A stretch of 64,000 bases of DNA, from the NCBI GenBank assembly GCA_016201105.1, contig JACQDN010000013.1:36986-100985 (forward strand). Direction: 5' to 3'. Source of the DNA: Pseudomonadota bacterium. Its GTDB lineage: Bacteria; Pseudomonadota; Alphaproteobacteria; Micropepsales; Micropepsaceae. The position numbers were made by a program, and so were the translations under genes. The notes beneath the pieces were generated by a model, which did not search any database, was not told the origin of the DNA, and saw only the letters and a program-made list of their open reading frames with translations. This document shows, piece by piece, positions 38,744 to 46,325 of the stretch (within the stretch, counting starts at the first letter, position 1; each line of letters begins with the position of its first letter).

Positions 38744-39955
38744 ATGCGCAAGACTCTCGCTCTCGCATTTCTTGTGGCATGCGCGATGCCGACGCAGGCT
38801 GCAGAGTTCAGATTTGAGGGCTATGCGGATTTTCGCGCCGTAGCCCCGTCGGATCAGCGCTCCTGGATGCAAGGGGGGCTCGGCAAACTGCGCTACGGCG
38901 ACGGCGATTCCAATTTCCAATTCGCCGAAGCTCTTGGCGAAGGCCACCTGTTGCTGACGCCGGAGATTCTCGCCGTTGCCGCAGTGCGCATTGAACCCAG
39001 GCAGCGCACGTTTCTCGATGTGACCGAAGCCTACATCCGCTATCGCCCCGTCTCGACCAATGCCTGGCGCTGGTCGATCAAGGCCGGCGCGTTCTTTCCC
39101 CCGTTCTCGCTGGAGAACACCGAAATCGGCTGGACGAGCTACTGGACGCTGACGCCTTCGGCAATCAACAGTTGGTTCGGCCAGGAATTGCGCACGATCG
39201 GCGCGGAAGGCACGCTTGAGTGGCGGGGCGAGCAAGGCACACTCACCGCGTCTGCTGCCGCTTTCGGTTGGAACGATCCGGCCGGTGTGATGATGGCGGA
39301 GCGCGGTTGGACATTCGACGACCGCCCTACCGGCCTCTTCGATCATCTGCGCGAACCGGATGCGACCGTGATCCTATTTGGCGACACGCCGCCAAAGCGC
39401 ACACCCATCTTCGAGGAGATCGATCGCCGCGTCGGCTGGTATGCTGGTCTGTCGTGGGACGATAGCAAGCTTTGGCATGCCGAAGTCGAATATTACGACA
39501 ATGGCGCCAACGCCTCGCGTGATATTCACGAGATTTATGCCTGGCGAACGCATTTCTGGAATGTGGGCGCCTCGGCGCACTATGAAGAGTTCACGGCCAT
39601 TGCGCAGGGTGTCACCGGTAACACGGTCATCGCGCCGTTCGCCGGCTTTGTCTCCACCACGGATTTTTCCAGTGCGTATCTGCTCCTGGGCTGGGAACGC
39701 AACAACTGGCGTGTGGCCCTGCGTGGCGATGTCTTCGATACGACCAACGTCACGACGCTTGGATCGTCGATCCTGGGAGAGCAGGGGACGGCGCTAACCG
39801 CGGCTGTCAGCTGGTTGCCCAACGACTGGTTGAGATTGACCGGTGAAGTCTTGCGTGTGAACAGCACGCGCCGTGAGCGGATCGTAGAAGGGCTGGCACC
39901 GATGCAAGACGAAACGCAATTCCAGCTTTCGGCGAAATTCTTCATTGACGGCTAG
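38744..39955 (+). CDS. Porin-like outer-membrane beta-barrel protein
   Basis: 403 residues, signal peptide at about 1-19 (TLALAFLVACAMPTQAA). Alternating aromatic-rich strands across the whole length and a terminal F (QFQLSAKFFIDG, near the end) are typical of outer-membrane barrels, although I cannot name the family. The start codon lies 3 bp after the kinase stop, so it is in the same operon as the cupredoxin and kinase genes. It could be the conduit for the substrate sensed or used by that system. Confidence 0.7.
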   Translation: MRKTLALAFLVACAMPTQAAEFRFEGYADFRAVAPSDQRSWMQGGLGKLRYGDGDSNFQFAEALGEGHLLLTPEILAVAAVRIEPRQRTFLDVTEAYIRYRPVSTNAWRWSIKAGAFFPPFSLENTEIGWTSYWTLTPSAINSWFGQELRTIGAEGTLEWRGEQGTLTASAAAFGWNDPAGVMMAERGWTFDDRPTGLFDHLREPDATVILFGDTPPKRTPIFEEIDRRVGWYAGLSWDDSKLWHAEVEYYDNGANASRDIHEIYAWRTHFWNVGASAHYEEFTAIAQGVTGNTVIAPFAGFVSTTDFSSAYLLLGWERNNWRVALRGDVFDTTNVTTLGSSILGEQGTALTAAVSWLPNDWLRLTGEVLRVNSTRRERIVEGLAPMQDETQFQLSAKFFIDG

Positions 39956-40094
39956 TGCCTTTCCGCCAGCAAGGCGCGGGAGGAAAGTGCACAATAGATC
40001 GCCTCAAGGCCTGCACATTTCCCCGCTCGCTTTTTGCGTTCCTGTGTGCCGCTCGGCCATGCTACAGTTGTCCACCGCTATCGTGGAGACAACA

Positions 40095-40673
40095 ATGTCG
40101 CGACCCAAGAATCCGGAATTCGATTTTCAAGGCATCAATCATCTGGCGCTCGTCTGCAAGGATATGGACCGCACCGTGAAATTCTATCGCGACGTGCTGG
40201 GAATGCCGCTGATCAAGACCATCGATTTGCCGCGCGGCATGGGTCAGCATTTCTTCTTCGATCTCGGTCACGGCGATAGCCTCGCCTTCTTCTGGTTTGC
40301 CAATGCGCCGGAAGCGGTCCCGGGCGTCTCATCGGCCAAGCCCGGCCCCATGCCCGGACCTTCGGCGCACGGCTCGATGAATCACGTCGCCATCAATGTG
40401 GCGCCGGAAAAGATCGATGAGTACTACGAGAAGCTGAAGTCCAAAGGCATCGAATGCACGCGGGTGGTGAACCATGACGATTCGCCGATGCAGGCGAGCC
40501 TGGAACTCACGCCGACCACATTCGTGCGCTCGATCTACTTCTACGATCCCGACGGCATCGCACTCGAATTCGCGGCCTGGACGCGCGAGTTGCCGAAGGA
40601 AGGCGATGTCAAGCACGCGCCGGCCAAGGCCTCCGATGTCTCCAGGTATCGCGAAATGGCTCCAGCGAAATAG
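40095..40673 (+). CDS. VOC family (glyoxalase/dioxygenase-like) protein
   Basis: 192 residues. Two beta-alpha-beta-beta-beta modules: INHLALVCKDMDRTVKFYRDVLG with first metal His, then GSMNHVAINVAPEKIDEYYEKLKSKG and FYDPDGIALEFAAW with the second His and the terminal Glu. A vicinal-oxygen-chelate metalloenzyme, most like aromatic-ring extradiol or glyoxalase-type members; substrate unknown. ATG at 40095 preceded by GGAG 7 nt upstream. Confidence 0.85.
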   Translation: MSRPKNPEFDFQGINHLALVCKDMDRTVKFYRDVLGMPLIKTIDLPRGMGQHFFFDLGHGDSLAFFWFANAPEAVPGVSSAKPGPMPGPSAHGSMNHVAINVAPEKIDEYYEKLKSKGIECTRVVNHDDSPMQASLELTPTTFVRSIYFYDPDGIALEFAAWTRELPKEGDVKHAPAKASDVSRYREMAPAK

Positions 40674-40751
40674 ATACACGACGGCACTGTAGAGTTCACA
40701 AATCCAAGCGCAACGAAATAGTTGAAGCCTATCGGCTAGGAAGAGCCAGAC

Positions 40752-41264
40752 GTGAAACCGCTCTATTTGCTTTTGGGTCTCTGCGTCGCCTTTCCCGTTT
40801 TCGCGCGATCTGCGAAAGCGTGCGATCTGCACCCTGTTGGCTTTTTGCTCGGGCACTGGAAAATCAGTGACGGCCGCGTCTTCATTTGGGGCGCTCGGCC
40901 CAATGGAACTTTGGATGTTACAGCAGAAGAAGACGGTAGCTATCTTGTAAAAGACAAGCACGTCCTGGTTGGAGTCGAAGGACAAGATATGGGCTCTCGT
41001 GACGCTACCACAGTCATCCGTTGCGATGGCGATGTCATCCGCGCCGAGTCCAAGATGGGTGCTTCTGTTATCCAATATACTATAGAACCCAGAGCTGACG
41101 GTCGCTCAGCGACGCTCACAAGTTTCGGCACGCAAGGTGTGGCATATCGGATCACTTACGAGATGCATGACCAAGACACGCTGGCCTTCACGTTGGAAAG
41201 CAAACAGCTGTCCGCCAAGGACTTCGTGTCGTTTGAAGTGCAGACATTAACGCGGGACAAATGA
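40752..41264 (+). CDS. Exported protein, unknown
   Basis: 170 residues with a signal peptide at about 1-24 (LYLLLGLCVAFPVFARSAKA). The mature part is beta-rich and begins with CDLHPVGFLLGHWKISDGRV, reminiscent of the DUF1579-type lipocalin-like fold (LxGxW). Base composition looks lower in GC than neighbours by eye (runs such as GCAGAAGAAGACGG). Possible recent acquisition; not confirmed. The stop overlaps the 3' end of the convergent phosphotransferase gene by 18 bp. Confidence 0.65.
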   Translation: MKPLYLLLGLCVAFPVFARSAKACDLHPVGFLLGHWKISDGRVFIWGARPNGTLDVTAEEDGSYLVKDKHVLVGVEGQDMGSRDATTVIRCDGDVIRAESKMGASVIQYTIEPRADGRSATLTSFGTQGVAYRITYEMHDQDTLAFTLESKQLSAKDFVSFEVQTLTRDK

Positions 41265-42320
41265 AGGCCGGTCAGCTGACCATCGAGCCTCTACGTTGGC
41301 GAGCATCAGATCTTTGAGCCTGAGGAGCTCTTTCGCAGTCTGTCGCACAAAATCCTTGTGAGACTCCGCCGTCAGATATTCCACCGGTGATTTACCCTCG
41401 ATGCGCGCCAGCAGAAACGCGCTGAGGAGGGCGGCCACGCGGATGTCGAGCGCGCGCGGCTCCTCCCATGTCGCGCCAGCGAAGTAGGCGTGTCTGAGTG
41501 CATCGAAGGATTGCATATAGAGCTGCGTATTCTCCGGATGCCAGACGCATTTGAGCAGAAGATGATTGAGACAAAAGGCGAGATCGAACGCCGGGTCGCC
41601 GTAACAGGCGGTTTCCGCATCCAGGAACACTGGTCCCCTCGGGCCGCAGAGAATATTCTTCGGGCTGACGTCGCCTTGCATGAGCGCGATACGCGCCTTT
41701 GCAACGCCGTCGGCAATCTCGCGGATGCGCGGTGCGACGTCGGAATGCCGGTCGGCGGTGAAATAGAGATAAGGCTCCAGGCGCAGCGCGTGAAATTGCG
41801 CGCCGTTGTCGAACGCGCGCGCGAGGTCCTGGCGTCCCGCCGTTGATGCGTGGACACACGCTAGCGCGGCGCCGACTTTCGCTGCGAAGCCCACATCTAC
41901 CCAGCCGGCCGCCAATTCTCCCTTCCACACCGGAAAGGTCTCGGGGGTCAAGAATTCCATGACGAAGAGGTGCCGCGCGCGGTCTTCTCCCAAGATCTTG
42001 GGAACCCAGTCGGGATTGATCCCGGCCACAAGCCTGATCCATGCCACTTCCGTGGCCGCGCGCTCGGGCGGCGCGCGCCAATCGGCCTCCACGCGCAATT
42101 TCGGCAGAGCGCGTTTCACGCAGACCGGCCCGCGGTCCAGCTGCACGCGATAGACGTCGCAGGAGACGCCGCCCGAAAGCCGGCTGATGGCGAATTGTTC
42201 GCCCGCGGCGAGCAGACGCATATCGCCGAGGGCGCGCGCGATCTCGCTGAATTCTTCGATGTCGGATTTGCTCATCTGGCGCGCTGTCTCGATAAGAGCC
42301 AATATGCCTGTGTCATCCAT
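41247..42320 (-). CDS. Aminoglycoside phosphotransferase (APH)-fold kinase
   Basis: 357 residues. Kinase-like fold: N-lobe with LSGGVSCDVYRVQL and VCVKRALPKL (Lys), the Brenner/catalytic loop ALMQGDVSPKNILCGPRG with Asp, and the metal Asp region VFLDAETACYGDPAFDLAF. Phosphorylates a small molecule; choline, fructosamine or antibiotics are known in the family but nothing here decides. Start at 42320 is chosen as the nearest ATG; ATG at 42275 is an alternative. Divergent (30 bp) from the quinone oxidoreductase gene. Confidence 0.83.
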   Translation of the reverse strand: MDDTGILALIETARQMSKSDIEEFSEIARALGDMRLLAAGEQFAISRLSGGVSCDVYRVQLDRGPVCVKRALPKLRVEADWRAPPERAATEVAWIRLVAGINPDWVPKILGEDRARHLFVMEFLTPETFPVWKGELAAGWVDVGFAAKVGAALACVHASTAGRQDLARAFDNGAQFHALRLEPYLYFTADRHSDVAPRIREIADGVAKARIALMQGDVSPKNILCGPRGPVFLDAETACYGDPAFDLAFCLNHLLLKCVWHPENTQLYMQSFDALRHAYFAGATWEEPRALDIRVAALLSAFLLARIEGKSPVEYLTAESHKDFVRQTAKELLRLKDLMLANVEARWSADRPSFVPR

Positions 42321-42350
42321 TCCCGCAAATAGCCGCCGAAGGAGAACGCC

Positions 42351-43313
42351 GTGAAAGCTGCCGTCTACTATGAAAATGGTCCGCCGTCGGTCTTGAAATA
42401 CGAGGACGTTCCCGATGCACAATGCTTTCCCGGCGGCCTTCTGATCCGGGTCGAAGCCGTTAGCATCGAAGGCGGCGATACGCTGAATCGTTTTCACGGC
42501 GCGCTCATGAAACGCCCGCACATCGTGGGCTATCAGGCGGCCGGCGAGGTCATCCAGGTCGGCGAGGGCGTCGACAATTTTAAAGTCGGCCAGAAGGTGG
42601 TGACGGTGAATGGCGACGGCTCGCACGCGGCCTTGCGCGCGGTGCCGGCGCGCGTCGCCTGGGCACTGCCCCAAGGCATGAACGTGCAGCATGCGGCCGC
42701 CATTCCGGTGCCGTTCGGCACGGCGCATGATTGCCTCTTCGAATTCGGCCGGCTCAAGAAGGGCGAGACGGTTCTGGTGCAGGCGGGCGCCGGCGGCGTC
42801 GGCGTCGCGGCCATCCAGCTCGCCAAGCGGGCCGGCGCGCGCGTGCTGGCGACGGCGTCAAGCGATGCGCGGCTCGAGAAACTCAAGACTTTCGGTCTCG
42901 ATCACGGCATCAACTACAAGCGCGACAATGTCGTACAGCAGGTGATGAAGATCACCGACAACAATGGCGTGGATCTCGTCGTCGATCCGGTCGGCGGATC
43001 GACACTGCAAAGCTCCATCGCTTCGCTCGGCTATCGCGGGCGTATTTCACTGGTGGGACAGGCGGGCCGCGAGGAGAGCAAGGTCGATGTTTCGCCCTTG
43101 ATGGCGGGAAACCGTTCGCTCACCGGCGTTTTCCTTGGCGCGGAGATCGCCACCGATCGCGCCCACAACATGATCCAGCAGTTAATTGAAGACGTGGCCA
43201 GGGGCGATTTGAAAGTTTCGATCGACAAGACCTTCCCGCTCTCCGAAGCTGCGGCCGCGCATGCCTATATCGAAAGCCGCCAGGCTGTGGGCCGCGTGTT
43301 GATGATTCCGTGA
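42351..43313 (+). CDS. NADPH:quinone oxidoreductase / zinc-free MDR protein
   Basis: 320 residues. Medium-chain dehydrogenase fold without the zinc-binding cysteines. Contains GYQAAGEVIQVGEGVDNFKVG, the NADPH-binding AGAGGVGVAAIQLAKRAGARVLATASS, and the VDPVGGSTLQSSIASL strand-helix. Such proteins reduce quinones or enones with NADPH. Preceded by GGAGAA (ribosome site) 4 nt before ATG. Confidence 0.88.
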   Translation: MKAAVYYENGPPSVLKYEDVPDAQCFPGGLLIRVEAVSIEGGDTLNRFHGALMKRPHIVGYQAAGEVIQVGEGVDNFKVGQKVVTVNGDGSHAALRAVPARVAWALPQGMNVQHAAAIPVPFGTAHDCLFEFGRLKKGETVLVQAGAGGVGVAAIQLAKRAGARVLATASSDARLEKLKTFGLDHGINYKRDNVVQQVMKITDNNGVDLVVDPVGGSTLQSSIASLGYRGRISLVGQAGREESKVDVSPLMAGNRSLTGVFLGAEIATDRAHNMIQQLIEDVARGDLKVSIDKTFPLSEAAAAHAYIESRQAVGRVLMIP

Positions 43314-43320
43314 GGTGCAG

Positions 43321-43521
43321 ATGGCTCCGAAATCGAAGAAGCACCGCGAAGAACTGCTGGACGAGGCGCTGGACGAATCTTTTCCCGCGAGCGACCCGCC
43401 TTCGATGACGGAGCCGATGGTCAGCATCCGCGCGCGGACGCGGCGCGGCGTCAAGGCGCAGAAGCCGGCGAAGAAGAAGGCGGCGGCTAAAGCGAAACGC
43501 GGGAAGAAGAAGAGGAAGTAG
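43321..43521 (+). CDS. Small basic-tailed protein
   Basis: 66 residues from the ATG at 43321, with GAGG 6 nt upstream. The N half holds EELLDEALDESFPASDPPS, a motif widespread in alphaproteobacterial small hypothetical proteins; the C half is a Lys/Ala/Arg-rich tail (KKKAAAKAKRGKKKRK) like histone H1 C-terminal tails and may bind nucleic acid. It begins 7 bp past the quinone oxidoreductase stop, on the same strand. Function unknown. Confidence 0.7.
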   Translation: MAPKSKKHREELLDEALDESFPASDPPSMTEPMVSIRARTRRGVKAQKPAKKKAAAKAKRGKKKRK

Positions 43522-43563
43522 TCGATACTCGCCCCGCGCGATCATTCCCCACATCAATACATC

Positions 43564-43580
43564 TCCCCCGGAGGGGGAAA
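43564..43580. repeat. Short GC palindrome between convergent genes
   Basis: TCCCCC GGA GGGGGA, a 6-bp stem with a 3-nt loop. The bases CTCCCCC resemble the other GC-rich palindromic elements in this window and may act as a terminator between the convergent small protein and hydrolase genes. Confidence 0.4.
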
Positions 43581-43595
43581 GGGAGTCTCTAGCTC

Positions 43596-44690
43596 TTACG
43601 AGTGGGAAGACTCTCTCAACAACTCTTCCAAATACTGTTTCCACACCACCGCCCAAGTATGCGTGCCGTGGCCGTGGGTTTGGTCGCTGATCGGGATCAG
43701 CACGAAGCGGCCCTGTTTCAGCCGTTTGACCTGTACCTCGGCGATGCCGAGCTCCGGTGGATTGATGAAGTCGTCGGCCGAATTCACCCACATCACCGGC
43801 GCGACGATCTTCTCCAGGTTGGGTGACGGATCGTAGTTGCGCGACGCGTTCACTTGATAGAGCAGATCATTGGCATCGAGTGAGGCCAAATCTTGCTTGG
43901 TGCGATCTTCCACAAATTTGTCGGCCATATCGCGGGTTGGTGTCGTCTTCTGTTGCAGCAGCGGTGCGCCTCCCGCGATCGCCAGCAGATCCGACGCGGT
44001 GCGCAAGCCGGAGAGCGGTTCGGAAGTGTATTCCCCACCGTTCCACGCGGGATCGGCCTTGATCGCGTCCATCGTCATCTTGCGCCACATGCGGTTGCGC
44101 CCCGCGATCTCAACCGGCAAGCAAGCGAGCGGCATCAGCGCATCCATGAACTTGGGGTAGGTTTCGCCCCACACAAAGGAATGCATGCAGCCCATCGACG
44201 TGCCCATCACGAGACGAAGATGGTTCACGTGCAGACCCTTGGTGAGGAGTACGTATTGGGCTGCGACCATGTCGTCATAGTCATATTGGGGAAAATGCGC
44301 GTGCATCCCGTCGCTGGGCTTGGAGGATTTTCCGTGTCCGATGCCGTCGGGCAGGATGATGAAGTATTTTGCCGGATCCAGAAGGCCGCCGGGCGCGAAG
44401 AGCACGTCGGCGAATTGTGGGCGCAGGAACTGCTGGCCGGTTCCGCCCGTGCCGTGGAGGATCAGCACGCCATTGATGACCCGGCCCTTGGCGTCGCGTT
44501 TGGGCGTGCCCAGCGTCATGTAGTGAAGCCGCAGCTCGGCGAGCGTTTCGCCGGAGCGGAATTTGAAATCCCGGGCGACATAGTCGCCCTCTTTCGTCTT
44601 GAGCGAAGCGCTCTGGGCGTGCGCGCCGGTAGCGCAAGCGACCAAGGCGCCCAGCGCGAGAGCAGCGAAACGCGAAAGTTGTGTTCTCAT
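43596..44690 (-). CDS. Exported alpha/beta hydrolase, MetX-like
   Basis: 364 residues. Signal peptide at about 1-25 (RFAALALGALVACATGAHAQ). The mature part has the alpha/beta hydrolase fold of the homoserine acetyltransferase (MetX) family: the oxyanion HGTGGTGQQFLRP, the nucleophile elbow VMGTSMGCMHSF (Ser) and the C-terminal catalytic DDFINPPE and TH/GHGTHTW region. Secreted MetX-like proteins are hydrolases or acyltransferases of unknown substrate and not methionine biosynthesis enzymes. The frame opens at 44729 but the signal peptide fixes 44690. Confidence 0.8.
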   Translation of the reverse strand: MRTQLSRFAALALGALVACATGAHAQSASLKTKEGDYVARDFKFRSGETLAELRLHYMTLGTPKRDAKGRVINGVLILHGTGGTGQQFLRPQFADVLFAPGGLLDPAKYFIILPDGIGHGKSSKPSDGMHAHFPQYDYDDMVAAQYVLLTKGLHVNHLRLVMGTSMGCMHSFVWGETYPKFMDALMPLACLPVEIAGRNRMWRKMTMDAIKADPAWNGGEYTSEPLSGLRTASDLLAIAGGAPLLQQKTTPTRDMADKFVEDRTKQDLASLDANDLLYQVNASRNYDPSPNLEKIVAPVMWVNSADDFINPPELGIAEVQVKRLKQGRFVLIPISDQTHGHGTHTWAVVWKQYLEELLRESSHS

Positions 44691-44889
44691 GCCCGCAATT
44701 GTCTCAGTTATCGTGAAAATGCGCATCAAAAATTCGAAAACTCTCCAACAATTCGATGAGATTGCCGCCTTTGCGCTTCATCGCCCGGCAATGCGCGGCG
44801 CTTAAGAATGGCGCCGTCGGAGGGATCCGGGCCGGGCTCGCATGGCGCGCGCTCAACGCTCATTCCTCGCGAAAGGGAGAGCGGCGGGC

Positions 44890-45846
44890 ATGCATGTTCT
44901 CGTCATGGCGTCTCAAAAGGGCGGTTCCGGGAAAACAACGCTGTCCGGGCATTTGGCCGTGGAGGCGGAAAGGGCCGGGGTCGGTCCTGTCGCGTTGATC
45001 GATACCGACCCGCAAGGAAGCCTGGCGCAGTGGTGGAATGCGCGCGCGGCGTCCTCGCCGTATTTTGCCAAGTCCGGGCCGCTCGAACTGGGCGAGGCGC
45101 TGGCGCATCTCAAAAGCGCCGGCATCAAATTCGCCGTCATCGATACGCCGCCCGCCATCACCGGTTCGATTTCTCAGGTCGTGGCGCATGCCGATCTCGT
45201 CGTGGTGCCGACGCGTCCCAGCCCGCACGATCTTCGTGCGGTGGGCGCCACCGTCGATATCGCCGAGCGTCACGGCAAGCCGCTGATCTTCGTGGTGAAT
45301 GCCGCGACCGCGCGCGCCCGCATCACGGGCGAGGCCGCCGTTGCACTCTCGCAGCACGGCACCGTCGCGCCGGTCACGGTCCATCACCGCGTGGACTTCG
45401 CGGCCAGCATGGTGGACGGCCGCACGGTCGGCGAAGTGGTGCCGAAATCGCAATCCACCAAAGAGATCAGCGATCTGTGGCTTTATATCCAGGATCGCCT
45501 GTCGCGGTTGAAAGCGGATTCCGCCTTTCTGCCCGACGTGAAGGCGCAACATCTCGCGGTCAGTCCGCTCTCGTCGTTGTCCAACGGCAACGCCTTTGAA
45601 GACTCCAGTGCCGAGCCCGCTCTCGACGATGCCGGTCTTGCCATGGGAGGACTGCAGAACGATTTGCCGAACAGTGCGCCTGCGCCGTCCGCGCCCAATG
45701 TTTACGGGCCTGGCGGGTTGGAACGTCGCTCGGGGATGGACCGCCGGGACGGCCAGGCGCCTGCTGGATTTGGCAGCAATGGTCTCGCACAGGCTGACCG
45801 GCGCAAATTGCCGTTCGGCCGCCGCCACACCGATCGCGTCTTTTGA
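44890..45846 (+). CDS. Orphan ParA/MinD-family ATPase
   Basis: 318 residues. The deviant Walker A KGGSGKTTL is at about 10-18, Walker B-like VIDTPP at about 97, DTDPQGSLAQWW near 35: a ParA-type ATPase. After about residue 205 comes a disordered C-terminal tail carrying charged repeats (GLERRSGMDRRDG and ADRRKLPFGRRHTDRVF). No ParB or parS was seen, so this is not the chromosomal segregation ATPase. The next gene (11 bp on) encodes a ribbon-helix-helix protein, an arrangement like ParA/ParG-type or cargo-positioning systems. The start at 44890 sits just before the Walker motif. Confidence 0.82.
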   Translation: MHVLVMASQKGGSGKTTLSGHLAVEAERAGVGPVALIDTDPQGSLAQWWNARAASSPYFAKSGPLELGEALAHLKSAGIKFAVIDTPPAITGSISQVVAHADLVVVPTRPSPHDLRAVGATVDIAERHGKPLIFVVNAATARARITGEAAVALSQHGTVAPVTVHHRVDFAASMVDGRTVGEVVPKSQSTKEISDLWLYIQDRLSRLKADSAFLPDVKAQHLAVSPLSSLSNGNAFEDSSAEPALDDAGLAMGGLQNDLPNSAPAPSAPNVYGPGGLERRSGMDRRDGQAPAGFGSNGLAQADRRKLPFGRRHTDRVF

Positions 45847-45857
45847 GGGCGCGCACG

Positions 45858-46325
45858 ATGAGCAAATTTGCCCCGATGACCTCTCAACTTCTCGTGCGCA
45901 AAGGCGCCGCGGAACCATCGCTTGTGGCCCAAGGCGACAAGTCGGCTCTCTTTTGGTCGCAGCCTCATGCGGAACCGCGAATAGAAAACGAACCTCCGCC
46001 CGTCGCGACGTCGCCGCGCCCCACCTTTCCTGCACCGAAATTGCAAAGCGTTGCCGTACATGACGACAAACACGACGAACGCAAGGCCGCCGAACAATCC
46101 TCCGATCGCCACCGCAAGATTTCCGTCTCGCTGTCCGATCGCGAGCATGAAGCGCTCGGCATCGCAGCCGTGAAACTCGGCGTCACCCGCAACCATCTGG
46201 TGCGCGATGCACTGGACGCTTTGCTGCAATCGCTGGAGCGCCAGTATGGCGGCAAATGCAAATGCATTGCCGACGGCAGCGTGAAGGAAACGTGCTGCCA
46301 AAATCAGACAAGCACTTCGAACTGA
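45858..46325 (+). CDS. Ribbon-helix-helix protein partnered with ParA
   Basis: 155 residues. The C-terminal half has a ribbon-helix-helix-like motif (RKISVSLSDREHEALGIAAVKLGVTRNHLVRDALDALLQSL), preceded by about 85 residues of Pro/Ala/Gln-rich linker. The tail has four cysteines (GGKCKCIADGSVKETCC), unusual for a DNA-binding regulator and a possible metal site. Its start is 11 bp from the ParA stop. Its last 22 bp overlap the convergent flavoprotein gene. It may bind DNA or a cargo and recruit ParA. Confidence 0.68.
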   Translation: MSKFAPMTSQLLVRKGAAEPSLVAQGDKSALFWSQPHAEPRIENEPPPVATSPRPTFPAPKLQSVAVHDDKHDERKAAEQSSDRHRKISVSLSDREHEALGIAAVKLGVTRNHLVRDALDALLQSLERQYGGKCKCIADGSVKETCCQNQTSTSN

